Origin: a bacterium 1XD21-70
GTDB lineage: Bacteria; Bacillota; Clostridia; Lachnospirales; Lachnospiraceae
Length of the DNA: 64,000 bases
Direction: 5' to 3'
Assembly (NCBI GenBank): GCA_003669055.1
Contig: RAYB01000013.1
Location: 62,001-126,000 of the forward strand
The translations under genes and the position numbers were made by a program. How positions within the stretch are numbered: position 1 is the first letter of the stretch; each line of letters starts with the position of its first letter. This document shows, piece by piece, positions 27,693-36,757 of the stretch. The notes under the pieces are model-generated. The model was given only the letters and a program-made list of their open reading frames with translations. It made no database searches and was not told where the DNA came from.

Positions 27693-27722
27693 ATTATATA
27701 TCTTGATTTAAAATTAATCAAG
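27693..27722 (-). promoter_or_regulatory. Promoter and operator of the mannan-disaccharide operon
   Basis: Minus strand: TTGATT (27721-27716), 17 bases, TATAAT (27698-27693). A palindrome CTTGATT-7 bases-AATCAAG (27702-27722) covers the -35 box and spacer, suited to a repressor. The expected leader is ~150 bases. The regulator is not adjacent, so its identity is unknown. Confidence 0.7.
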
Positions 27723-28074
27723 CAGTTTTTTGCCCTTTTACCAATAATCTTGGATTCTATTTTTATATCTAGGTTTGATTCACGATATTTGCCGAATTTT
27801 ACTATTATCCTGCCTGTTTCAATAATTCAGCTTTAATTTAATTAATTTAAAATTAAGTGAAATACATTACTTCCCCTGCACAGGAAGCAATGTTATTTTC
27901 TCACTTTTTAAGCATCTATAAAGCTTCTCCCCAAAGATAGGCATGTGATATTCTCTATCCATGTCCTCTTTAAGCAAAAGAACACATCTCCCAGAAAATC
28001 TCCTGCCCCACAAAACATTGCCCATTGCAATATATTTGCCCAATCATATTATATGAATGACGGGGAGGAAGGAA
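27723..28074. other. AT-rich intergenic region
   Basis: About 350 bases, strongly AT-rich, with several short TTAATT/AATTAA repeats (for example 27832-27860) that may be further sites for the same regulator. No gene was seen. Confidence 0.4.
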
Positions 28075-28356
28075 ATGAAAACAGACATTATGAGAAAAAA
28101 CGAGACCGAGGTTGCCGTTATATATAGTGACGAACCGTTAATTACCGATATCCAGTCTGCCTTGGATTTGGCTATGACGGTAAAGCACGAAACCGGGTGC
28201 ACAAATATTGCCCTGAACAAAGACGCCGTAACCGATGGCTTCTTTATTCTGAGCACATGTCTGGCAGGGGAAATCTTACAGAAATTCGTCAACTACGGCA
28301 TAAGATTTGCTATATATGGAGATTTTTCAAAATATACGGACGGCTGGCTGTTTTAA
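28075..28356 (+). pseudogene. DUF4180 protein, C-terminally truncated
   Basis: About 93 residues matching the N-terminal two thirds of DUF4180 (EPLITDIQSALDLAMTVKHE, then AGEILQKFVNYGIRFAIYGDFSKYT). Family members usually continue ~30 residues (K..DFIYE.. to ..EEAI..L). Here the frame ends at DGWLF, and no continuation was found in the other frames. The ATG at 28075 has GGGGAGGAAGG. Function of DUF4180 is unknown. Probably inactive, or a recent 3' replacement. Confidence 0.6.
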
Positions 28357-28543
28357 TGGCTGGCAGGCTATGGGACAGGGAAGGATCTTATGGGATATAC
28401 TGCAATTTCTCTCGCGTATTTCTTCACGGTTTCGCGCTCTTCCCAGCAATCTGCATCGCGGCAGATCCGCTTTACCATAGATGATACGCCGCACATGAAG
28501 TCCTTAAACGTATCAAGCATACTTTATTTTATACCAATATCGA

Positions 28544-28574
28544 AAAAGGCAATAGATTTTCTCTACTGCCTTTT
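28544..28574. terminator. Terminator after hicB
   Basis: A 12-bp stem with one mismatch (28544-28555, 28563-28574), with A-run on one side and T-run on the other. It lies 15 bases after the hicB stop in its direction of transcription. Confidence 0.75.
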
Positions 28575-28588
28575 CTTCATACTTACAC

Positions 28589-28996
28589 CTATCGGCTTTG
28601 AATTTTCAACTCCCTTTTAAGTGCTGCCGTCAATATTGCAGAAAAATTCACTCCCGCTTTTTCAGCTTCAAAGTTCAGCCATGACGGTATTGTGCAGTTT
28701 TTCTTGACTGCCCTCATATCATTCTTTCTGCGATACTCTCCAAAATCCACGTCCACAAGCGTCACAATATCCGCCGCCGAATCAACCTTTACCGCTGATA
28801 CTGCTGTTGGCTCTGGTAAAGGCTCTCCGTCATCTTCCATATCAATTCCAACAACACCTATTGCGTCCCTCGCCATTTCAATAGCTTCTGTCAGTGTATC
28901 CCCTTCTGTATTTATTTTAAAATCAGGAACATACACAACATAGCCGACCTGATCTGGCATTAAAATAATCGGATAAGAATTTTTTATAGAAAACAC
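28589..28996 (-). CDS. hicB: HicB-family antitoxin
   Basis: About 135 residues. The N-terminal HicB fold (YPIILMPDQVGYVVYVPDF, then EAIEMARDAIG) is a partial RNase-H-like domain that binds HicA. The C-terminal part (IPSWLNFEAEKAGVNFSAILTAALKRE) is a DNA-binding helical segment suited to autorepression. The open frame's first start is GTG at 28996, but that codon overlaps AGGAGG. The position best spaced from that site (28987) reads ATA AAA AAT, suggesting that an original ATG was lost. Its partner hicA is truncated. Confidence 0.75.
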   Translation of the reverse strand: MFSIKNSYPIILMPDQVGYVVYVPDFKINTEGDTLTEAIEMARDAIGVVGIDMEDDGEPLPEPTAVSAVKVDSAADIVTLVDVDFGEYRRKNDMRAVKKNCTIPSWLNFEAEKAGVNFSAILTAALKRELKIQSR

Positions 28997-29097
28997 CTCC
29001 TGAATTTCCGTGGACTTATTTTATCATGGCCTGAACCGTGCCGCTTGAACTTCCAACCATTATTCTCTAATAGTTTAACCAAGTCTTTTGTTTTCAC
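28984..29097 (-). pseudogene. hicA: HicA toxin, truncated
   Basis: GTG start with GGAGGGG upstream. The first ~25 residues are the typical HicA start (VKTKDLVKLLENNGWKF then KRHGSGHD, including the catalytic His). After that the family sequence is lost and the frame ends within the hicB start. HicA normally has ~60 residues of dsRBD-like fold; only the first third is left, so the toxin should be inactive. Confidence 0.7.
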
Positions 29098-29229
29098 TAT
29101 GTCCCCTCCTTACAATTATGATTATACGCCCAATATGCGTATGAGCCAATGCTTTTTACAGGAAAAGGGGCATTTCTACCCTTTTATAACGCCAATGTCA
29201 TTAAGACAATCGTTTTTATATAAAGCCAA

Positions 29230-29273
29230 AAAAGCCCACCTGCCATATACAAAACAAACAGGTGGACTTTTTC
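29230..29273. terminator. Bidirectional terminator downstream of the tRNAs
   Basis: A 13-bp stem with one mismatch (29230-29242 with 29259-29271), with A-run and T-run on the two sides. It probably ends the tRNA-Pro/tRNA-Gly transcript. The rest of 29098-29472 shows nothing else recognisable. Confidence 0.75.
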
Positions 29274-29472
29274 ATGTTCCTAATGTCTTTAAATGTAACA
29301 ATAATAAATGTTTATCTGCCCTCACCTTCGGAACAGTTTGCGAATTGGCATTACAAACCGGGATTTAATCATTTGTCTTTTGTTTCAAAAGATTGCATAT
29401 CATAGCAATAATATTCAGAAAACAGATATGGTTTTATAGAAAAACCTTGGATTTACGGCCTTCATAGAAAAA

Positions 29473-29543
29473 AGCGGGTGATGGGAATCGAACCCACGTA
29501 TCCAGCTTGGAAGGCTGGTGTTCTACCATTGAACTACACCCGC
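29473..29543 (-). tRNA. tRNA-Gly (anticodon TCC)
   Basis: A 71-base cloverleaf: acceptor GCGGGTG pairs with CACCCGC, the anticodon loop is CTTCCAA, and the T arm is GTGGGTTCGATTCCCAT. CCA is not encoded. Confidence 0.97.
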
Positions 29544-29572
29544 AAAATATTATTCGATTTATCCGGCTTTAA

Positions 29573-29647
29573 TCGGGGTGACAGGATTCGAACCTGCGAC
29601 TTCCTGGTCCCAAACCAGGCGCTCTAGCCAAACTGAGCCACACCCCG
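29573..29647 (-). tRNA. tRNA-Pro (anticodon TGG)
   Basis: A 75-base cloverleaf: acceptor CGGGGTG/CACCCCG, anticodon loop TTTGGGA, and T arm CAGGTTCGAATCCTG. It is transcribed before tRNA-Gly, with a 29-base spacer. Confidence 0.97.
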
Positions 29648-29703
29648 AAATATGGAATGCTGCCATCCTGCATCACCAACGACCGTTGACCAACGCAAAA
29701 AAT

Positions 29704-29732
29704 ATTATATAACAGCCACTCCATTTTGTCAA
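29704..29732 (-). promoter_or_regulatory. tRNA promoter
   Basis: Minus strand: TTGACA (29732-29727), 17 bases, TATAAT (29709-29704), about 57 bases upstream of tRNA-Pro. Full consensus, as expected for stable RNA. Confidence 0.88.
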
Positions 29733-29781
29733 CCAGTTTTTGTAAACTATCCAATCAAAACTCTCAAATCAAACCCCCAAA

Positions 29782-29985
29782 TTATTTTTCCCGCTTGAAC
29801 CCCAACGCTTTTTTCAGCGTGCGGACGGTCTTCCTCCCCAATTTGAGCAGTTCGTTATCTTGCCTGTTCCCACCGGCAAGGCACATGTCCGGAGCATCCC
29901 AATCCCAGTCATCCAACTCCAGGCCTTCCAGTTCCCATATGCCTTGCCGGCCGCTAGGACAAGAAATTGCGTTCAAAACGCACAC
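29782..29985 (-). CDS. Small acidic/basic hypothetical protein
   Basis: A 67-residue frame with GTG start preceded by GGAGGA. It overlaps the last 32 bases of the metallophosphoesterase gene. The middle is acidic and Trp-rich (LELDDWDWDAPD) and the end basic (GRKTVRTLKKALGFKREK). No family recognised; it may be a translationally coupled small gene or a chance frame. Confidence 0.35.
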   Translation of the reverse strand: MCVLNAISCPSGRQGIWELEGLELDDWDWDAPDMCLAGGNRQDNELLKLGRKTVRTLKKALGFKREK

Positions 29986-30442
29986 TTCCGTCCTCCTCCA
30001 TATACATAATCATATACGACGGCTTGCGCCCTTCCTGCCTCGGGTAAGACAGGCTTCCCGGGTTCAGTATCGTCACACCGTGGCATTGATCCAAAAACGG
30101 ACGGTGGGTATGGCCATACATCGCAATGTCGCAGCCCCTGTCCGCAGCCTCCTGGTAAAGGCCTTCAATCCCCAAAGAAACATTATAATAATGCCCATGG
30201 GTCAGCAAAATCTTGTGCGGCCCCAGCTCCAACTCGATTTCCCGGTCCAGGGAGGAGAAAAAATCATTGTTTCCCATGACCATCTGCAGCTGGCACCCCT
30301 CATTGACCCACTCCCCGATCAGGTTCTCGCTCCCCTCGGCATCCCCGAGATGGATCAGCATGTCAAGCGGTGCCTGCTCCTGGATCACCTGCTTTAGGTT
30401 GTCATCCTTCCGGTGCGTATCACTCACAATCAGAATTTTCAT
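29954..30442 (-). CDS. YfcE/MJ0936-family metallophosphoesterase
   Basis: A 162-residue calcineurin-like phosphodiesterase with all metal-binding motifs: SDTH (~7), LGDAEG (~33), MGNND (~57), LTHGHYYNV (~78) and YGHTHRP (~105). Its ATG overlaps the stop of the XTP/dITP pyrophosphatase gene by one base, so the two are coupled. The natural substrate is unknown for this family. Confidence 0.88.
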   Translation of the reverse strand: MKILIVSDTHRKDDNLKQVIQEQAPLDMLIHLGDAEGSENLIGEWVNEGCQLQMVMGNNDFFSSLDREIELELGPHKILLTHGHYYNVSLGIEGLYQEAADRGCDIAMYGHTHRPFLDQCHGVTILNPGSLSYPRQEGRKPSYMIMYMEEDGSVRFERNFLS

Positions 30443-31050
30443 CAGGATTCCTCCCCCAGAATTCGTTTCAGTTCCCCCTTCATCGCTTCCAGCGCCTTCC
30501 CCCGATGGCTGATACGGTTCTTTTGTTCAAGGGTAAGTTCCGCAGAGGTAACCCCGTATTCCGGGATCATCAGGATCGGGTCATAGCCAAACCCGCCTTT
30601 CCCGGCAGGCTCATAGGCAATCTCTCCTTCCATGGTTGCCTCCGTGTGCACCACACGCCCGTCCGGCAGCACCGCCGCGATATTGCACACAAAACGTGCG
30701 CTGCGCTGACTGCCTTCGGCCTCCTTTAAACGGTCGATGATATTTCGGTTTTTTATCTCATAAGAAGTGTCCTCCCCCATATACCGTGCAGAATAGATCC
30801 CCGGCTCCCCGCCAATGTAATCCACCACCAGCCCGGAATCATCAGCCAGCACGATATCCCCGGTACATCTCCAGACTGCCCGCGCCTTAATCTCGGCATT
30901 CTCCCCGAATGTATTCCCGTCCTCCACAATCTCCGGATCCGCCCCTGCCTCCTTCATGGAGAGGATCTCACAGCCGAGATCTCCCAGGATCAGGCGGATC
31001 TCCCGCATCTTCCCTTCATTCCCTGTTGCAAAAATTATCCTATGCTTCAT
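30442..31050 (-). CDS. rdgB: XTP/dITP pyrophosphatase (RdgB/HAM1)
   Basis: Removes non-canonical purine nucleoside triphosphates before they enter DNA. It is 202 residues with the substrate loop FATGNEGK (7-14), the metal-binding DDSGLVVDYIGGEPGIYSAR region (~72) and the C-terminal GYDPI and SHRGKAL motifs. It lies downstream of the papain-like lipoprotein gene. Confidence 0.95.
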   Translation of the reverse strand: MKHRIIFATGNEGKMREIRLILGDLGCEILSMKEAGADPEIVEDGNTFGENAEIKARAVWRCTGDIVLADDSGLVVDYIGGEPGIYSARYMGEDTSYEIKNRNIIDRLKEAEGSQRSARFVCNIAAVLPDGRVVHTEATMEGEIAYEPAGKGGFGYDPILMIPEYGVTSAELTLEQKNRISHRGKALEAMKGELKRILGEES

Positions 31051-31086
31051 ATCATCCTCCGTATATCATCCCTCAGCCCTGCACAT

Positions 31087-32664
31087 CTACCGGGCACGCG
31101 TATATGCCTTTAGGCAGATATTGCAGTTTTGTTTTTCTTCCACTCTTTCCCACCGCATCCCCTCATAGCTGATATACCCTTCCCCATCGCTTAAATCCAC
31201 CTGGCATTTCCCGTCCCCGGCATCATACTCGACTGCAATCGGATGAACCGCCCCAGGAGTATGCAGGCGGACCACTACCGCAAACCGTTCCCCCTTGTCC
31301 ACCAAAACCGCTTCCTCAAAAGGGATGGTATAGTACCCTGCCTGCTTCAGCTTCCCTTCCGCCAAAAGAACCTTCCTCCTGGCAAATACCGGCCTAGGAT
31401 CCTCCGGCAGGCCGCGCAGCAGGTAAACCTGGTACTCCGTATCCTCACCTGTGGCATAAAACCCAGCCGCCGCCACCTCCTCTGCCTGCCCGGCCGTATA
31501 TACATTGGCAGCCCAGGCCGTTTCCTCGCCATACCCCAGCTGCCCTACCCAGCCGCACAAATCACTCTGGTACAATGCATCATAATTATCCGGCTCCTCC
31601 ACGCAGGTATAGGCAATGTTGGTCTTGCCTAGGTTGCCGTCATAATAGGAAACATAGAAAAAGCCATTGTCCCCAAATTCTGTTCCCCAGCTGTTTTCAC
31701 ACAGGAATGCCCCATCCCCCTCGACGCTGCCCTTAAATGCCTCTGCCGGGAAATGGTCATCCCACCCCACAATCACCACATCATGGTTCGGTGCCGTCAC
31801 ATTGGGATAGCAATACGCCATGGCTTCCGGATTATAATGTTCCGACCGGCTCTGGCTGTTCTGCAGCGTAGTATATAAGGAACTCTGCACCCCTCCGCAG
31901 GCCAGCACCGCCCGCTTGATCATCTCGCGGTCATTTTCCGGCAATATACGAATCTCCTGGACATGCTTTACCGGAGCCAGACCCTCCGGGGATACACCGT
32001 CGCCATATGGGTCTTCCTCCTCCGTCACCGGCCCCCGCCAGGACAAAAGATACGCCATGGACATCGTATATTCCCCCCCATTTTCCTGCCCCAGGATAAA
32101 ATTGGGGTTATGGGACATATGGTCCTCCGAAAAATCCCACCTCTCCTGAGGGAGCAGCGCATTTTCCAATGCCGTCAGGGAAGAAAATGCCCAGCAGGTC
32201 CCCAGGTCTTTCTGATCCTCTACCGGCGCCGTCCTCCCCGCTTCCCGGGCATCATACCGCTCAGGCAGATCAACCTCCCCCTCCAAAATACGGCGGATCT
32301 GTTCCTGCCTCAGCCGCCGTTTCCTTAGCTTTAGCGCCCTGGAGGTCTCACCGGCCAGCTGCGGCAGGCGTTCCCTCCATCCCTCCCAGGCTTTCCAGAC
32401 ATCCCTGCCCCCAAAAGGTTTTTCTGCCTCCCCGGCTGCCCCCGTCCCCTTGCTCCCCGCCTCCCCCGGCGGCTGTCCCGGCATCCCCTTGCCGGGATCT
32501 CCAAATATCCGGCTTTCCGCCTCCACGCTGCTGCCCTCCAAAAACCTACTGTTTTCTGTGCCATCCGGCAGGGCTTCCTCCCACGAAAGGCTGCACCCGC
32601 AAAGCAGAAGCACCGCTGCCCCCAAGACACCCCGGCGCCAGGCTTCCCTAACCATCCCCTGCAC
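31087..32664 (-). CDS. Surface lipoprotein with papain-like C1 peptidase and lectin-like domain
   Basis: A 525-residue extracellular cysteine protease. The lipobox region LLLCGC (~residues 19-24) predicts lipid anchoring after signal removal. A Pro/Gly/Glu-rich stalk of ~100 residues leads to the C1A domain with active Cys in LGTCWAFSS (Cys ~157), His in HDVVIVGW and Asn in CENSWGTEFGDNGFF. The C-terminal ~170 residues resemble the lectin-like domain often found behind clostridial C1A proteases. The start (32664, alternative ATG 32655) overlaps the end of the methyltransferase gene. Confidence 0.88.
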   Translation of the reverse strand: MQGMVREAWRRGVLGAAVLLLCGCSLSWEEALPDGTENSRFLEGSSVEAESRIFGDPGKGMPGQPPGEAGSKGTGAAGEAEKPFGGRDVWKAWEGWRERLPQLAGETSRALKLRKRRLRQEQIRRILEGEVDLPERYDAREAGRTAPVEDQKDLGTCWAFSSLTALENALLPQERWDFSEDHMSHNPNFILGQENGGEYTMSMAYLLSWRGPVTEEEDPYGDGVSPEGLAPVKHVQEIRILPENDREMIKRAVLACGGVQSSLYTTLQNSQSRSEHYNPEAMAYCYPNVTAPNHDVVIVGWDDHFPAEAFKGSVEGDGAFLCENSWGTEFGDNGFFYVSYYDGNLGKTNIAYTCVEEPDNYDALYQSDLCGWVGQLGYGEETAWAANVYTAGQAEEVAAAGFYATGEDTEYQVYLLRGLPEDPRPVFARRKVLLAEGKLKQAGYYTIPFEEAVLVDKGERFAVVVRLHTPGAVHPIAVEYDAGDGKCQVDLSDGEGYISYEGMRWERVEEKQNCNICLKAYTRAR

Positions 32665-33820
32665 TGCCCGCGTTCCGTTTCGGAGGTTTCGGCCCCAGGA
32701 ACTGATAATAATAGGTTTTCATCATCCCATTATAGATCTTCCTGTTTTTATCTGCCTTCCGCCCAATATATTTCTCCACATCCTCATAGGCCGTAATGAT
32801 GTACGCAGACCACGCATCCAGCATGCGGTAACGCTCCCCCAGCTGTGCATAGAGCGCAGGCAGGTTGCCCTTCTCTTCGATCCGCTCCCCATAAGGCGGG
32901 TTCGTGATAAGAAACCCGTACTTTTTGGGATGGCTGAGTTCGGCCACAGGGCGCCTCTGGAAATGGATCAGGTGCCCTACTCCTGCCGCCTCCGCATTTG
33001 TCCGCGCTGAGCGGACAATGTCACCATCCGCATCATATCCCTGGATGTCCACCTCCACAGTGTCATCCACCAGTTCCGACGCCTCATCCATAGCCGCATA
33101 CCAGCATTTGCGGGGGATAAGTTCCTTCCAGTCTTCTGACAAAAAGGAACGGTTCATCCCCGGCGCCATCTTCGCCGCTATCATTGCCGCCTCAATCGGA
33201 AATGTCCCGCTGCCGCAGAACGGATCCACCAGGATGCGGTCTTTCTTCCATGGGGTAAGCATAATCAGCGCCGCCGCAAGCGTCTCTTCGATCGGCGCTT
33301 TGCTGGCCAGCTTGCGGTAGCCCCGTTTATGCAAAGACTCCCCGGTGGTATCCAATCCTACCGTCACCTGGTCCTTATACAAAAAAACCCTCAGCGGATA
33401 GCTGCTTCCGGTCTCCGGCACCACCTCGCTGCGGTAGGCCTGCTTCATCCGTTCCACCATCGCCTTCTTCATCACCGACTGAATATCTGTAGGGCTGAAA
33501 AGCCTGCTCTTTACGGATCCCGCCTTTTTCACCCAGAACTTTCCGTCCGGAGGGATAAAATCCTCCCAGGCAATCGCCTTCGTCCCCTGGAACAGTTCCT
33601 CAAAGCTGGCCGCCCGGAAACTCCCTGCCTTAATCAGGATCCTCTCGGTAGTCCTAAGGAAAATATTTGCACGGCAGACGGCCTCTGCATCCCCCAAAAA
33701 TGTCACGCGTCCATCTTCTACCTGGGCAACCTCATAGCCCAGGTCCGTAATCTCCCGCTTCAGTACCGCCTCCATGCCAAAATGGCACGGTGCCATCAAT
33801 TCATAAACCTTGCCTGCCAT
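32648..33820 (-). CDS. THUMP-domain RNA guanine N2-methyltransferase (RlmL/YpsC type)
   Basis: A 390-residue class I methyltransferase acting on 23S rRNA. An N-terminal ferredoxin-like/THUMP region (~residues 1-155) precedes the catalytic domain with the SAM motif DPFCGSGTFPIEAAM (~200) and catalytic NPPYGERI (~310). It matches the YpsC-like form lacking a second methyltransferase. The exact target guanine is inferred from family only. Confidence 0.9.
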   Translation of the reverse strand: MAGKVYELMAPCHFGMEAVLKREITDLGYEVAQVEDGRVTFLGDAEAVCRANIFLRTTERILIKAGSFRAASFEELFQGTKAIAWEDFIPPDGKFWVKKAGSVKSRLFSPTDIQSVMKKAMVERMKQAYRSEVVPETGSSYPLRVFLYKDQVTVGLDTTGESLHKRGYRKLASKAPIEETLAAALIMLTPWKKDRILVDPFCGSGTFPIEAAMIAAKMAPGMNRSFLSEDWKELIPRKCWYAAMDEASELVDDTVEVDIQGYDADGDIVRSARTNAEAAGVGHLIHFQRRPVAELSHPKKYGFLITNPPYGERIEEKGNLPALYAQLGERYRMLDAWSAYIITAYEDVEKYIGRKADKNRKIYNGMMKTYYYQFLGPKPPKRNAGSAGDG

Positions 33821-33832
33821 ATGCCTCCCTTC

Positions 33833-34384
33833 TCATCCGGGCACAAGCCCCATCTCCTTTATGGTGTTCCCTTCAAAATCCAGAATCCGGAATTGTTCCC
33901 CCTCCAAAATACCGTAGGTAGCCGGGTTGCCGCCCTTTGGGATTGATACCGATCCCGGATTCAGCACATAGACGGATCCGGCAAGTTCCGCCTTAAGCAA
34001 ATGGGTATGCCCATGCACCAGGATATCCCCGTCTTTCATCGGAGGCAAATTCTCCTGGTTATATACATGGCCATGGGTCGCGTAAAACGTCAGCCCGTTA
34101 AGCACCAGCAGCGCATAGTCTGCCATCACCGGAAATTCCAGCACCATCTGGTCCACCTCGGCTTCGCAGTTCCCCCGGACCGCACAGATCTCGCCCTTTA
34201 CTGCATTCAGCATGGCAATCACTTCCTTCGGGGCATACTCCCTGGGCAGGTCATTGCGCGGGCCATGGTACAAAAGATCCCCCAGCAAAATCAGCCGGCC
34301 TGCACCAGACCGGCGATATTCCTCCAAAAGCTTCCGGCAGTACCACGCAGAACCGTGGATATCCGACGCAAACATATATCTCAT
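33833..34384 (-). CDS. yfcE: YfcE-type phosphodiesterase
   Basis: A 183-residue metallophosphoesterase, second of its kind in the window and closer to E. coli YfcE. Motifs are SDIHGS (~7), LLGDLLYHGPRN (~35), VRGNCE (~73), THGHVYN (~110) and VHGHTH (~130). YfcE hydrolyses phosphodiester model substrates; the physiological role is unknown. It lies 12 bases upstream of the methyltransferase gene and on the same strand. Confidence 0.9.
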   Translation of the reverse strand: MRYMFASDIHGSAWYCRKLLEEYRRSGAGRLILLGDLLYHGPRNDLPREYAPKEVIAMLNAVKGEICAVRGNCEAEVDQMVLEFPVMADYALLVLNGLTFYATHGHVYNQENLPPMKDGDILVHGHTHLLKAELAGSVYVLNPGSVSIPKGGNPATYGILEGEQFRILDFEGNTIKEMGLVPG

Positions 34385-34472
34385 CCCGCTACTCTCCTTA
34401 TCCTTATATGCGGTTATTTAATATTTCTATTTTATAGCCTGGATATACGGTTGTCAACGGAAAAATCCCCTC

Positions 34473-34778
34473 TCACCTCACCAGATATTTGCCCCTGTAC
34501 GCCTCAATGCCCCCGCAGATGTCCGCCACCTGGTACCCATAACTCGCCAGCTGCCTTGCCGCAAGCATGCTCCTTGGCCCACGGTAGCAATACAGAATGA
34601 GGAAACGGTCCATGGGCAGTTCCCCTACCCTCCCCCAGAATTCCTCATCCGGTATATTGACCGCCCCCCGGATATGGGATCTGGCATACGAAGCCTGATC
34701 CCTCATATCTACCAGGTAAATCCACCGATTCTCATCCAGATACTGTTCCAGCTGTGCCGTACTGATCATATACCACAT
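34473..34778 (-). CDS. Single-domain rhodanese-like protein
   Basis: A 101-residue rhodanese fold. The active-site Cys is in ILYCYRGPRSMLAARQLASYGY (Cys ~65), and the N-terminal MISTAQLEQYL and YLVDMRDQASYARSHIRGAVNIP blocks are typical. It likely handles sulfane sulfur in the cytoplasm. The frame is open for another ~100 codons upstream, but those are the wrong-frame reading of the Asn-rich gene; AGGCGG places the start at 34778. Confidence 0.88.
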   Translation of the reverse strand: MWYMISTAQLEQYLDENRWIYLVDMRDQASYARSHIRGAVNIPDEEFWGRVGELPMDRFLILYCYRGPRSMLAARQLASYGYQVADICGGIEAYRGKYLVR

Positions 34779-34820
34779 TATTTTCCGCCTGTTTATTCGT
34801 TTTACTACCATTGTATGAAG

Positions 34821-34847
34821 AAAAGCCGTCCCTTGTCCCAGGACGGC
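34821..34847 (-). terminator. Terminator of the Asn-rich gene
   Basis: Minus strand GCCGTCC-9 bases-GGACGGC followed by TTTTC. It lies ~75 bases past the stop of the Asn-rich gene. Confidence 0.75.
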
Positions 34848-34920
34848 TCTCTGTCTTTGTCGTGTTCGATTTTTGGCTGCATCCCGCAACCAGGTGCATT
34901 CCCCGAATAACCCCTTTAGG

Positions 34921-35091
34921 TTAGCGGTTATTGTTCTGGCTGTTGTTCTGGTTGCAGTTGCGGCTGCTGTTCTGGCTGTTGTTCTGGCTGCTGTTCTGGC
35001 TATTGTTCTGGCCATTGTTCTGGCTGCTGTTGCGGTTGCTGTTACGGCTGCTGTTCTTGCTGTTATCCATGTCATTGTAATTGTCTTTCAT
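34921..35091 (-). CDS. Tiny Asn/Ser/Gln-rich repeat protein
   Basis: A 56-residue protein, shorter than usual ORF cut-offs. It starts MKDNYNDMDNSKNSS and then consists of tandem triplets of the type Asn-Ser-Ser-Arg/Gln-Asn. About 45% of residues are Asn, with a single Cys and no hydrophobic core. ATG at 35091 has AGGAGG perfectly placed, and a terminator follows, so it is a real transcription unit. Similar Asn-rich small proteins occur in spore-forming Clostridia; no function is established to my knowledge. Intrinsic disorder is certain from composition. Confidence 0.75.
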   Translation of the reverse strand: MKDNYNDMDNSKNSSRNSNRNSSQNNGQNNSQNSSQNNSQNSSRNCNQNNSQNNNR

Positions 35092-35230
35092 GACTGATAC
35101 CTCCTGGTTTATTCATTGGATTTGTTACAGGAGTAGTATGGCTTTTCCTGCATGGATTATTCATCATCCGGGCTTTTTTCAGCCATTTCTTCAAACCGCC
35201 ACTTTTTAATATGATTTCCTGTACTTGCAA

Positions 35231-35262
35231 AAAAGGGCACCCATGCTCCCCATAGGTGCCCT
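35231..35262 (-). terminator. Terminator of the beta-glucoside operon
   Basis: Minus strand AGGGCACC-stem (35262-35255 with 35241-35234) followed by a T-run, ~50 bases after the GH1 stop. Confidence 0.88.
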
Positions 35263-35309
35263 GAAACCGGATATCGGCAGCTTATTCTTCAACAGCCCCG
35301 GTTTCTCTT

Positions 35310-36752
<1,443 letters not shown>

Positions 36753-36757
36753 CTAAA

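Noticed and set aside
28368-28520. Minus-strand 50-residue frame (MLDTFKDFMCGVSS..., ending SFPVP)
   Set aside because: Reads rather protein-like and might be a gene scrap, but it has no ribosome site, lies past a terminator and matches no family I know.
29045-29368. Plus-strand 107-residue frame between hicA and the tRNAs
   Set aside because: Overlaps the antisense hicA remnant and runs through a bidirectional terminator hairpin; no ribosome site.
34779-35075. N-terminal Thr/Ala/Arg-repeat extension of the rhodanese-like protein
   Set aside because: It is the out-of-frame reading of the Asn-rich gene on the same strand; that gene has its own ribosome site, stop and terminator, and the rhodanese has AGGCGG before 34778.
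34921-35091. CRISPR- or satellite-like repeat array (GTTCTG/GCTGTT units)
   Set aside because: Units are 6-9 bases, irregular, and explained by triplet codon repetition in a small coding sequence; no spacers.
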